Origin: Promethearchaeati archaeon | GTDB lineage: Archaea > Asgardarchaeota > Heimdallarchaeia > Heimdallarchaeales > Heimdallarchaeaceae | Assembly: GCA_013166775.1 (NCBI GenBank) | Contig: JABLTJ010000027.1 | Span: forward strand, 1-64,000 | DNA: 64,000 nt | Direction of reading: 5' to 3' | The notes under the pieces: generated by a model | Told to the model about the DNA's origin: nothing | The model's input: only the letters and a program-made list of their open reading frames with translations | Database searches by the model: none | Position numbers and translations under genes: made by a program | Shown: positions 27,873 to 37,262 of the stretch, in pieces | How the letters are laid out: every line of letters starts with the position of its first letter | Numbering within the stretch: position 1 is the stretch's first letter

Positions 27873-28236
27873 ATGGAATGTAAAAAGATTCTGCAGAAAT
27901 CCTCTGTAATCCTTCTCATCCTTCTTCTGTACAAACCTAAGTCCTAAATTACATACTATCTCAACTGTAGATCTTCATGACTTTGATGGAGCTAGGTTAG
28001 CTGATGGTGATGTGATTTTAGCTGATAGTAATCTACTAATAAATGCCTTATTCGAATTACCATTGAATTTTGCTGATACATATGAGATTAAAGTTGGAAA
28101 TGATTATACTGGTTACTACCACTTCATTCTAAAATCAGATGTAACAACTAGTATTGGCTTTAGCTTCTCAATAATTGGAGTAGCAATTGTTGCTATTGGA
28201 ACAAGTGTTTATGTTTTAAAACGAAAGAAAAAGTAA
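27873..28236 (+). pseudogene. Frameshifted small surface protein (signal peptide and membrane-anchored part in different frames)
   Basis: ATG frame MECKKILQKSSVILLILLLYKPKS*; other frame CTNLSPKLHTISTVDLHDFDGARLADGDVILADSN...IGFSFSIIGVAIVAIGTSVYVLKRKKK. Confidence 0.55.
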
Positions 28237-28471
28237 GTTGGGAAAACTTTCTAGTTTTCCTTTTCTATTTCTCCACTAAGATTTTTTAATTATTGTTTCA
28301 GATATCATTGATATCTCAATTTTTCAAACTAAAATATTTACTCCTTACAAATTTTAAATTATATATTTTCAAAGATGATTTTGTTCAATTCAGAAAGAAC
28401 TTCTTGATTTGGTGATTGGAATATATTTAGACTCTTGTTATTGTTATTTGAAGCATAATTCAAGATTTTTT

Positions 28472-29368
28472 CTAAGGTAGCGTTGAATGTTCTTTTTTAG
28501 AAAATTCGTTAGGATTCAAGCTGCACCAAACGAAATCTGAGGTATACAATCGTGTCATAGACTTGATAGATTTTGTTTCTTGAATATCCATTGAAGGGAG
28601 GAAATCTTTTAACGTATCAAACCATGCACGTTGCTCATCTCTATAATTCGGATTATTATCTTTTGAAACTGTTTTTTCACATAATCTTAACCATTTATTC
28701 TTATCAAATTCTAAATTTACGTCTTCAGGATAATTTTTTAGTGTTAACGCTCTTAATTGGTTAAAATGCGTTGATTCATCAAATTCAATAATTTTTCCTT
28801 GATTTATGACATAAAAATTACAGGTCGGAAGCCTTGTTGTTTGCACAAAATCATTTAAACCTCTAAAAGATTGTAATAATTCATAGATATTTTTCAATGC
28901 GTCATAGTATTTAGTATTTATAAAATCCTCAGGTTTTGTACCAACAGTAACATGGTAATCAACTTTGATTTTTCCATAAATATGTTCTAAGATTCCTTTA
29001 ATAATATTCTTACATTTTAAACAATTTTCACTTGAGTGAATCTTCGTCAGTGACACTATATTCTGATTGTTCAGATATTCGAGAGTCTTTGTGTCCAATG
29101 AGCACAGATCTACTATTGTAAATCCTAAATTCTCAAGAATCGCATTACTCTCGTCTTCATCTCTTAACTTTGATTTATCTAATGTTTCCCCACTTATATA
29201 TTTGTTAGACAATGAAACAACATATTCTGGGGGGTAATAATGGTTTTTGTATTCTACGAGATACTTTTTTGAACCTCTACCATCTGGAACGCCATAATCT
29301 TTGATTTCATTAATAGATTGAACAATATGTATCATTTCTATTTGTTCTTGTATCATATTACTATTCAA
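28472..29368 (-). CDS. Putative nuclease with ScoMcrA-like N-terminal head domain
   Basis: N-term KYLVEYKNHYYPPEYVVSLSNKYISGETLDKSKLRDEDESNAILENLGFTIV (ScoMcrA-head-like); C-term IIEFDESTHFNQLRALTLKNYP...YRDEQRAWFDTLKDFLP. Confidence 0.55.
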   Translation of the reverse strand: MNSNMIQEQIEMIHIVQSINEIKDYGVPDGRGSKKYLVEYKNHYYPPEYVVSLSNKYISGETLDKSKLRDEDESNAILENLGFTIVDLCSLDTKTLEYLNNQNIVSLTKIHSSENCLKCKNIIKGILEHIYGKIKVDYHVTVGTKPEDFINTKYYDALKNIYELLQSFRGLNDFVQTTRLPTCNFYVINQGKIIEFDESTHFNQLRALTLKNYPEDVNLEFDKNKWLRLCEKTVSKDNNPNYRDEQRAWFDTLKDFLPSMDIQETKSIKSMTRLYTSDFVWCSLNPNEFSKKEHSTLP

Positions 29369-29517
29369 AATTCAGAAGAAATCTATTCTTATAGTAATTG
29401 TTATTTAAATAATTAAAGTAATTTATACAAAAAGAAAAATTAGTGTTGGATTTGGTCTTTACTTCATTAAACGAAAAGAAAATAAATAGATTGGAAAAAC
29501 TCCAATCATTATTTTAG

Positions 29518-30576
29518 TCAACTAATTTCTTTCTTTTTGGCTATAGTATCGTCAACAATCGATTCGATTCTTTGTTTGAAGAGTTTTATTGCTCTGTTCT
29601 GAGCTTCCACATCGTCAAGGATTTTTTCTATTATTCTTTGTCTGTGCTTCTCTAAAATATGATTTATCAGATCTTCCTTAACCTTAATTAGGTCAACTTC
29701 TTTTACTTCAACGACTTCCTCGAGAGGTTCTGCTGCTACATCTGCAACTACCTCTTGAACAATCTCTTCTGCAGTTATCACAGGTTCTCTGTAAACTTCT
29801 TCGACAACTTCCTCTATAACTTCTTCAACGTCTTCTACTGGCTCTTCAATAACTTCCTCAGTGACTTCTTCAACAACTTCCTCAATTATTTCCTCGACAG
29901 GTTCTTCAGCAGGTTCTTCAATTACTTCCACCAAAGGTTCTTCAACTATTTCTTCAACTTCTTCTAGTTCGGCTTCTGCAATTTCTTTCTCTTCCTCAAG
30001 CACTTTCTCCATTAGATTACCGACCAGATCATCTATTCTAGAGACTGCTTCATCAACAAGTTTAGCTATAGCTTTTCCAGATAGTTCCATACCTTTTTTT
30101 CTTACTATTTCATCTGCAGGTAAAGCAGCTTCTATTTTCAGTCCTACAGTAAGTACAATGAACTTAGTTAGAGCACTCTTTACTTCGTCCAAACCTAGTT
30201 CCTTGATGGTTTCAAGATTTAAATTAACAGGTTCTAGTTCTTCCATAGCTTCTTTGATTTCTTCTTTTAATTTGTCAATCTTCTCTTGAAGTTCATTTCT
30301 ATTCTCTTCGTCAGTTTCTTCTTCCTTTTTCTTCTTCTTTTCCTCTATCTTTCGTTTATTCTTGACTATTTTCTTGTTTTTGTCTTTAACGAGTTCTTTT
30401 AATTTATCCGAATACAGTTGTATGAACCGGGGGATATATTCTTCAATTAATTCCTTAATCTCATTAATCATTGCTTCGTCAACGGGATTCTTTGGGACTT
30501 CAATATCAGGTACTTCAACATCAGGTACTTCAACATTAGGAACTTTAGGGGCTTTATCTTTTATTTTTTTAAACAT
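29518..30576 (-). CDS. Low-complexity Glu/Val-rich coiled-coil protein
   Basis: PKVPNVEVPDVEVPDIEVPKNP N-term repeat and EEVVEEVTEEVIEEPVEDVEEVIEEVVEEV tract. Confidence 0.7.
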   Translation of the reverse strand: MFKKIKDKAPKVPNVEVPDVEVPDIEVPKNPVDEAMINEIKELIEEYIPRFIQLYSDKLKELVKDKNKKIVKNKRKIEEKKKKKEEETDEENRNELQEKIDKLKEEIKEAMEELEPVNLNLETIKELGLDEVKSALTKFIVLTVGLKIEAALPADEIVRKKGMELSGKAIAKLVDEAVSRIDDLVGNLMEKVLEEEKEIAEAELEEVEEIVEEPLVEVIEEPAEEPVEEIIEEVVEEVTEEVIEEPVEDVEEVIEEVVEEVYREPVITAEEIVQEVVADVAAEPLEEVVEVKEVDLIKVKEDLINHILEKHRQRIIEKILDDVEAQNRAIKLFKQRIESIVDDTIAKKKEIS

Positions 30577-30699
30577 GCCAATTCACCTTGATTTTCATAT
30601 ATCAATCTTATAATTAAATCAAAAATAACTAGTAATTTGAATATAATAACTGTTTTGCACAAATTTACATGCTTAGTTGGTTTTTCCTTTTCTTATTTA

Positions 30700-31719
30700 C
30701 TAAACACTAAAACCTAAGATATATCTTATCAGTCGTTCAATTCCTATTCCTAATCCAGCTGATCTTTTTCCATCATTTTCCATCATGTCTAAATACCATT
30801 TGTATTCAGAGATATTTTTTCCAGATAACTTCAAATGCTCGATTATTTTATTAACTTTAATTTCTCTTTCTCCACCACTTGAAGCTTCTCCAAATCCTTC
30901 TGGGTAGATTAGATTCATTGATAATAGATTACCTGGTTTATTGGGATCTTCTCTGTAATAAAAACCTCTCGAGCCTACTGGATAGTCTACAATCCAGAAT
31001 GGTTTCTTTGCTTGTTTAGATAATTCTTCTTCAACTTCCAATGGTACTGTTTCCCCATAAATTAATGGATAATCCAAAGATGCTGCTACTTCAAAAAGCT
31101 TTGAATAAGTCATTCTTGGGAAAGGAGTTGTAGGGACATTAAACTCTCGTTCTAGTTGTTCGAGTATCCGTGCGTTAATCAATTTCACATTTTGAAATAA
31201 TCTCTCTAGAAAGACTTCCGTCTTTCTCATTACATCATAAATAGTCTTCTCTCTCATTTCTAAATCTAGCTGGTACAATTCACATAAATGACTCGAAGTG
31301 CTAGTTTTAGATAAAGGTTCCAATCTTATGTTTGGTGAAAGAGTATACACTCTATCAAAAGTACGGATTAATGCTTGCTTATAGATAAGCATGTTACTTG
31401 TCAACCAATTAGGAGCACCATAATAATCATTTGAGACTCTACCAGATCTTCTATCAAATGGATCTCTTGATGGTTTAATCACAGGAGCTAAAACTTCGAT
31501 GAAGTTTAAATCATCCAATATTCTTCTACTCTGATTGAGTACTACATGCTGAACAGAGAGAGCTGCTTTTATTTCATCTGTTATTGTTTCTATATATCTT
31601 GGAATTTCTTCTTTCTCTTTATCCAACACAATCATTATTATTCCTCCGTATGTAATCCAATTATTTCCCTCGGATACATATAAAGTATATTTCTCAGTGA
31701 GAGAATATTCTTCGAACAA
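30700..31719 (-). CDS. Stand-alone class II AsnRS/AspRS catalytic-core paralog (archaeal asparagine-synthetase-like)
   Basis: FIEVLAPVIKPSRDPF, RTFDRVYTLSPNIRLEPLSKTSTSSHLCELYQLDLEM (motif 2), GLGIGIERLIRYIL (motif 3); no anticodon-binding domain. Confidence 0.8.
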   Translation of the reverse strand: MFEEYSLTEKYTLYVSEGNNWITYGGIIMIVLDKEKEEIPRYIETITDEIKAALSVQHVVLNQSRRILDDLNFIEVLAPVIKPSRDPFDRRSGRVSNDYYGAPNWLTSNMLIYKQALIRTFDRVYTLSPNIRLEPLSKTSTSSHLCELYQLDLEMREKTIYDVMRKTEVFLERLFQNVKLINARILEQLEREFNVPTTPFPRMTYSKLFEVAASLDYPLIYGETVPLEVEEELSKQAKKPFWIVDYPVGSRGFYYREDPNKPGNLLSMNLIYPEGFGEASSGGEREIKVNKIIEHLKLSGKNISEYKWYLDMMENDGKRSAGLGIGIERLIRYILGFSV

Positions 31720-31762
31720 AGAACGAAAATGAAAAAACAGAAGAAAAAAAATAAAAAAAAAA

Positions 31763-31779
31763 CTAGCTCAAAGAGCTAG
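31763..31779 (-). terminator. Hairpin terminator-like element for the GDPD gene
   Basis: CTAGCTC-AAA-GAGCTAG followed (minus strand) by a long T-rich run; overlaps the GDPD stop codon. Confidence 0.55.
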
Positions 31780-33299
31780 ATATTCTTTTTCATTTTAACA
31801 TACTTCAGTATTAAAATAAGAACTATTCCTACAACTTCGATTATTATCCATATTCCAATATAGAGTCCTTTTGATAAGTACCAAGTAGGCCTAGTCATTT
31901 CGATGAAATCAGCAGGTTCATTTGTTGTTACATAGCTTACCCCAAGAGCCCATGCTTGTTGGAAGCTTAGTTTCAAATCTACCGTATAGATGTTAACCAT
32001 TATTCCAGCTTCTATGTATTCCTTGAAAATCTTGTTCGATAAGCTATAATGTGTATTTATCATATCGTATCCTTTATCATCAAAATCTTCAGGAGTAGGA
32101 GGTTCATCTCCTATGTTTAGCATTGAATTTATCTCTGGAGCTAAAGATTCTACTTGATCTAATATTGCTTCATTCGGACTTTGAACCCAGATTTGATCAT
32201 CCATATCTGCTTCAATTAACACATCTAGAACAATATCTGAAAATTGATCAAAGTATGGATGATTGTCTGATATATATTTGAGTTCAACATTAAGAAGTAG
32301 GTTAGTATCATTAACATAATCCAACAGTTCTTCCAGTGTTGGAAGCATAGCGATTTCGTAGTCATCTAGTAAATCTGTTGGTATCTTTCCTTCATTTATA
32401 GTACCATACGGATCCGTTGTCGTAAACCATGCTCCTGCATTTAATGATGTTAGCTCTGCAATTGTGAAATTATCAGCAAGGTAATTTTCTCTACTTGGAA
32501 AGACTTCTTCTGCATCAGTTGTCCTCTCCAATGTGCTATCATGTAAGAGGAAAGGAATACCATCCAAACTCAACTGAACATCTATTTCCATTCCATCTGC
32601 TCCTATCTGATTGGCATAGACTGCTGCAATAACAGTATTTTCTGGTGTATAGTGTTGTCCTCCTCTATGAGCAATGATTCCTGGTTTAGCAGGAAGATCT
32701 CCACCTAATACATACACTGGCTGAAATATCATTGGAAATGCAAACAAGAATAGATAAATGATCATTAATCCTCCTAAAATAAGAGATTTTTCAACCTTAG
32801 GACTGAAGATTTTGCTTGTAGTTTTCTTCATTAATTTGCTAATCTGAGTTGATAGCGGATAAATGAAGATGATTATACAGATAATTAAGAATAGGTAGAG
32901 GTATACACTGTAATGTGCAAGCATATTCTTTATTAGAAAAGCTTCCTCTCCGAATGTTGAGATTAGATAATAGAACAGAAATATGAAAATTGCAAATACG
33001 ATAGGTGCTATAATTTTATTAGCTAGATGGGGTTTTGCTTCTTGTGTTTTTCCGATTTTTATACCATTGTTGATTACTAAATAAGCGCTATAGATTAGTG
33101 GGATAGCTATTATTCCTATTAGAAGTGCTACATAATTTATTGATGATCCGGTTAAATCTGCAAGAAAATCATTAAACTCTTCATGTAAAGGTCTCATCAT
33201 GAAGAAGAGCATTTCAAAGAAGAGTATGAATAGAAAAAACAAACTGAATAGACTTAACCATTTTTTACCTTTGAATTCTTCAAACATCTTTGAATCCAT
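31776..33299 (-). CDS. Glycerophosphodiester phosphodiesterase with N-terminal membrane domain
   Basis: KPGIIAHRGGQHYTPENTVIAAVYANQIGADGMEIDVQLSLDGIPFLLHDSTLERTTD. Confidence 0.9.
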   Translation of the reverse strand: MDSKMFEEFKGKKWLSLFSLFFLFILFFEMLFFMMRPLHEEFNDFLADLTGSSINYVALLIGIIAIPLIYSAYLVINNGIKIGKTQEAKPHLANKIIAPIVFAIFIFLFYYLISTFGEEAFLIKNMLAHYSVYLYLFLIICIIIFIYPLSTQISKLMKKTTSKIFSPKVEKSLILGGLMIIYLFLFAFPMIFQPVYVLGGDLPAKPGIIAHRGGQHYTPENTVIAAVYANQIGADGMEIDVQLSLDGIPFLLHDSTLERTTDAEEVFPSRENYLADNFTIAELTSLNAGAWFTTTDPYGTINEGKIPTDLLDDYEIAMLPTLEELLDYVNDTNLLLNVELKYISDNHPYFDQFSDIVLDVLIEADMDDQIWVQSPNEAILDQVESLAPEINSMLNIGDEPPTPEDFDDKGYDMINTHYSLSNKIFKEYIEAGIMVNIYTVDLKLSFQQAWALGVSYVTTNEPADFIEMTRPTWYLSKGLYIGIWIIIEVVGIVLILILKYVKMKKNI

Positions 33300-33410
33300 A
33301 ATATAAAAAATAGCTTCTATATAAAATTAATATTGAGAAAAACTAAACTTTAAAACTGAAAAAAATAGTTTTTAAGTATAGTTGAAGAGATAAAGGAATT
33401 GACAATTTAA

Positions 33411-34673
33411 ATGACAAACCTGAATGAACCAGATAATGTATATGCAACTGAAAGTAGAAAAAACTTACCAATCATAATTATAGGTATTCTAGGTTTGTTT
33501 ACAATTGCTTCAGTAGGTATGCTACACACAAATGAAAAGGAATTCATCGAGGTTTTTCTACCATTAGCTTCCAATTTTCAAATCTCTCTCTATGATACAG
33601 TTTTATACATTTCTTATCTTATCTTTGGAATAATCACTGGAGTAATTTCCGATAGATTGGGAAAACGTAAAGTGTTTATTCTCGTTGGAAGTGCTGGTTC
33701 AGCTTTATTCTCTTGGTTACTAACCATTTCTCCCAGTTTTGCTAGCTTACTTGTCTTTAGATTTCTGCAGGGAACCTTCACTGTTTTGGTTTGGCAAATT
33801 TTCATGACTTTAGTATTAGATGTTTCTTCTCCAACTACACGAGGAAAGAATATGGGGATTTTTGGAACCTTTCTAGCTATATCAATGGGATTAAGTCCAC
33901 TGGTTGGAGGTTTTCTAGCTGATGTTGGAGTGTTTATGCCCTATTATGTGGCTGTAGGCTTTAGTGGAGCTGTGCTCATTCTTTCAATTTTCCTGATAAA
34001 AGAACCAGAAAATATCAGTAAAAGACCATCGTTAAAACAAAACTTCTCAGCTGCTGTAAATAATTCCAAACTAATTATTCCTGCAAGTTACAACTTCATC
34101 GATCGATTTCATATGGGGTTCATTCTCTTTGCGCTTCCACTGCTAATCCTAGATGTGTTGGATTTAGGTCCTAGCATGAGAGGAATAGCTTTAGCTATTT
34201 TTGGTTTACCTTTCATACTTTTACAATATCCTTTCGGTAAATTGAGTGATAAATATGGAAGATATATTTTTCTTATTACAGGTAGCATAGGTTATGGAAT
34301 TGTTCTAAGTTTGGTTGGTTTTCTAGGTTCTATCAGCTTTGCTTATCTTGTTTCAGCTCTCGTTTTCTTGGGAATTCTTTCTGGAATTACAAATCCAGCA
34401 AATATGGCTCTTGTTGCTGATTATGTTAAAAAAGAAGATCGTGCAATGGGGATGGGATTTTATAATTTTGCAGGAAATTTAGGTATTGTTTTGGGACCTG
34501 TAATCGGAGGAATTTTGTTGATAAATTCCAGCTACGTTGTGGCTTTCATCTGGATGGGAGTAATTGAATTTCTTGGAGTATTAATTAATACACTTCTGCT
34601 TAGATTTATGTTTAAGCAAAAGAAAGTATTCTCAAGGACAGAATATGTAACATTCATTGGTTCAGATGAATAA
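33411..34673 (+). CDS. MFS transporter
   Basis: ITGVISDRLGKRKVFILVGSAGSALF; RFLQGTFTVLVWQIFMTLVLDVSSPTTRGKNMG; 12 TM. Confidence 0.85.
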   Translation: MTNLNEPDNVYATESRKNLPIIIIGILGLFTIASVGMLHTNEKEFIEVFLPLASNFQISLYDTVLYISYLIFGIITGVISDRLGKRKVFILVGSAGSALFSWLLTISPSFASLLVFRFLQGTFTVLVWQIFMTLVLDVSSPTTRGKNMGIFGTFLAISMGLSPLVGGFLADVGVFMPYYVAVGFSGAVLILSIFLIKEPENISKRPSLKQNFSAAVNNSKLIIPASYNFIDRFHMGFILFALPLLILDVLDLGPSMRGIALAIFGLPFILLQYPFGKLSDKYGRYIFLITGSIGYGIVLSLVGFLGSISFAYLVSALVFLGILSGITNPANMALVADYVKKEDRAMGMGFYNFAGNLGIVLGPVIGGILLINSSYVVAFIWMGVIEFLGVLINTLLLRFMFKQKKVFSRTEYVTFIGSDE

Positions 34674-34676
34674 ATC

Positions 34677-35759
34677 TCATGGTAAGTTCTTACTTGATAA
34701 ATACTGATTGAGTTTTTCCAGAGTAATATGAGCTTCTATGCTTTCTCTAAAAAACTTGAAGCCTAATCTATCGTTAATTGATAGCATAGCTGCATTAGTA
34801 GTTGCATTATCTGTACGAATTGTAGTTACTTCAGGGAAATCCTCTTTTATTTTGAGCAACATTTCTGCTTTCAACCATTTTCCCAATCCTCTTCCTCTAT
34901 ATTCTTGTTTCACTCCAGTTAGTTCTTGTGTTATTAGTGTTCTGAAATCTGGACCATAAATCATCTCTGTTAAACCGGAAATCTTTTCATCCCCCTCAAT
35001 TGTTAGAAAAACTATCCACAGTGCCCCAGTTTCTGTAAAAGCTCTTAATCGATGTCTAAAATATTCTGGAGTAAATATGATTGCTACCTCATCCAGATCT
35101 TCCCAAGGTTGCTGATTATAGATCTCAGTATATACTTTACTAAACTGCTCAATAATATCTTCAGGAATGGAATCAAGCTTAACTAACGACGTTTGAGGAG
35201 AGTGTTCTTGTCCTTCATTCATCCATTGTTCAACCATTGACCAATTTACATCTTTTAGCTGTAATCTATTTTCAATGCCAATTTCTAATTCTGCACTTAA
35301 AGCTTGTAAGAAAGCTTTACCAGTTTGATAATTTGTATCAGTAGCTAAGAGTGTTCTTTCATACTCCAAAGCTACATCACGAACTTTAGCTAAGGCTAAT
35401 GTACCTATGCCTTTACGATGGTATCCCTCCAAGATATTGATATAAAACTCCATGTAGTTTGGATTTTCTTTGTAAGTTTCAGAATTTTTACTTAGAATTG
35501 TACACAGAATATCTCCGATTTGTTTTTGAGCAATTGTGTCCATAATAGAGAAATAAACTGGATCTATTTGCGGATGTTCCATGAATAACTGCAAACTTTT
35601 TTCTATGGTTTCATGAGATGTAGTGAATGGACTATCTGGAAAACGTTGATTATGCAAAGTAGCATGATATTCATGGTATAAATTCCAGGTTTCTCTAGAA
35701 TTGCTCAAAGGATCAAATGGAATTATTTTTACATAATCTTTACTGAACTCTTTGTTCAT
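34677..35759 (-). CDS. Tandem GNAT acetyltransferase
   Basis: Two GNAT A-motifs: EGYHRKGIGTLAL and QEYRGRGLGKWLKAEML. Confidence 0.8.
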   Translation of the reverse strand: MNKEFSKDYVKIIPFDPLSNSRETWNLYHEYHATLHNQRFPDSPFTTSHETIEKSLQLFMEHPQIDPVYFSIMDTIAQKQIGDILCTILSKNSETYKENPNYMEFYINILEGYHRKGIGTLALAKVRDVALEYERTLLATDTNYQTGKAFLQALSAELEIGIENRLQLKDVNWSMVEQWMNEGQEHSPQTSLVKLDSIPEDIIEQFSKVYTEIYNQQPWEDLDEVAIIFTPEYFRHRLRAFTETGALWIVFLTIEGDEKISGLTEMIYGPDFRTLITQELTGVKQEYRGRGLGKWLKAEMLLKIKEDFPEVTTIRTDNATTNAAMLSINDRLGFKFFRESIEAHITLEKLNQYLSSKNLP

Positions 35760-35843
35760 CTAATCCACTTCTTTCAGCGAATAGGATTTGAAGCCTTAAT
35801 ATACTTCATGTTTTATGAAAGAAATATTAATGGAGTATTGCTA

Positions 35844-36257
35844 TTATTCAATTTTGTTACCACAATTCATGCAGAAAATTATATCTTTTTCAAGCATGAT
35901 TCCACAATAATCACAAAATTCAGCTTTACCAGTAATAGAATTGATCAACTTTTTGGAAGGTTTAAAATCGCTCCCCACTTGCCTTATAACTGGTTTTTCA
36001 AATGTTTCATAATTCTCACTCTCTCTAAGTCCATAAGTACTTGAAGGTCTTCGATTTATTCTTGTTCTTGGTATCAATAATATACCAGATAAAGCTAAAA
36101 CTACTAAACCACCAGCAATAGCTATGAATATCCAAATTGAAGATTCATTGAAATTTAAGAAACCTTGATAAAATCCTATAGCGAACACTAATCCTAATAA
36201 TAACAATAGTCCACCAACTATTCCTTTTGTTATGTAGGTATTTCTATTTCTGTTCAT
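35844..36257 (-). CDS. Two-TM protein with C-terminal zinc ribbon
   Basis: FCDYCGIMLEKDIIFCMNCGNKIE at C-terminus after two TM helices. Confidence 0.7.
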   Translation of the reverse strand: MNRNRNTYITKGIVGGLLLLLGLVFAIGFYQGFLNFNESSIWIFIAIAGGLVVLALSGILLIPRTRINRRPSSTYGLRESENYETFEKPVIRQVGSDFKPSKKLINSITGKAEFCDYCGIMLEKDIIFCMNCGNKIE

Positions 36258-36334
36258 TTCAATCTAGATTATGCAAAGACACTAATAAAATAAACTAAAT
36301 GAAAGAAATAGAATTCAGGTGAATTTTCTATTTA

Positions 36335-37216
36335 TTACTGAGATTTAAGTCCTTTATCTATTAGCTCAATAATCTGTTTATATTCTGATTCATCTTCTGG
36401 TTTAATTATCGGATTCTTGATATCTGTTTTAGCTTTCAAGAAGAATTTTTTAGCTTCTTCCTCCTCTCCATCTTTTTTCAGATTTTTTGCTATATTTACC
36501 AATCCCCATCTATACATGAGTGCATGAGTATCTGTAAATCCTGTGAAATCCACATCAAGAGCCTTGAAACGCTTGATATACTCTATTGATTCATCAATGA
36601 ATTTAGTATCTTCCAGAACTATTTCATGAGCAAGGATCATCTTGTTGAATTCAATCTCCTTGTATTTCTGCAAAGTTTCAATAAATATATCTAGTTGATA
36701 CCAGTTTATTGAAGGAAGAGGACTGACAAGACTGTCACCCACCAAAAGAATTTTATCAAGTCTATCATAGCAACTTGCTGAGTCTTCAGTGTGTCCAGGA
36801 GTATGAAAGAATTCTATATCTTCAGTTTCAAAAACCAATTTCTTGCTAAAAGTCAGATTGGGGAATATTAAATTCTCAGCAGCTATTTTGTAATCTCCAT
36901 ATTTATTTAGAAGATCAAAAGTATTTTGAAAACCTTCTAAGCTTAACTCTTGACCGATAATGAGCCGTGAATCTATAACTCCATTACCTGCAATATGATC
37001 AAGATGACTGTGAGTATTGAAAATAATAACTGGTTTTGTAAGTAGATTATTTTCTTTGAGATATTTCTTAACATCTTCCATTTGATTTTCTAAAACTACG
37101 CCAGAATCAATAATAAACAGGTAATTGGGTGTATTGATACAATATATCTGGACAGAGAAAGGTTTACTTGGAAGATTAAACAGTATCCCACGCGAGCCCA
37201 TTTTTTTAACTTGCAT
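36335..37216 (-). CDS. MBL-fold metallo-hydrolase
   Basis: IFNTHSHLDHIAGNGVI; FFHTPGHTEDSASCYDRLDKILLVGDSL. Confidence 0.9.
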   Translation of the reverse strand: MQVKKMGSRGILFNLPSKPFSVQIYCINTPNYLFIIDSGVVLENQMEDVKKYLKENNLLTKPVIIFNTHSHLDHIAGNGVIDSRLIIGQELSLEGFQNTFDLLNKYGDYKIAAENLIFPNLTFSKKLVFETEDIEFFHTPGHTEDSASCYDRLDKILLVGDSLVSPLPSINWYQLDIFIETLQKYKEIEFNKMILAHEIVLEDTKFIDESIEYIKRFKALDVDFTGFTDTHALMYRWGLVNIAKNLKKDGEEEEAKKFFLKAKTDIKNPIIKPEDESEYKQIIELIDKGLKSQ

Positions 37217-37262
37217 GAGTTAGTTTTATATTATACACTTATATTGTTTTACAGAAGCTTTT

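Noticed and set aside
29700-29960. Short-period repeats that might suggest a CRISPR-like array
   Set aside because: Repeats are codon-phased EEV/EVIEE low complexity, with no fixed repeat length or unique spacers.
29755-30289. Antisense Ser/Phe-rich ORFs (70 and 142 aa)
   Set aside because: Mirror of the Glu/Val low-complexity coding strand of the 29518 gene; composition artefact.
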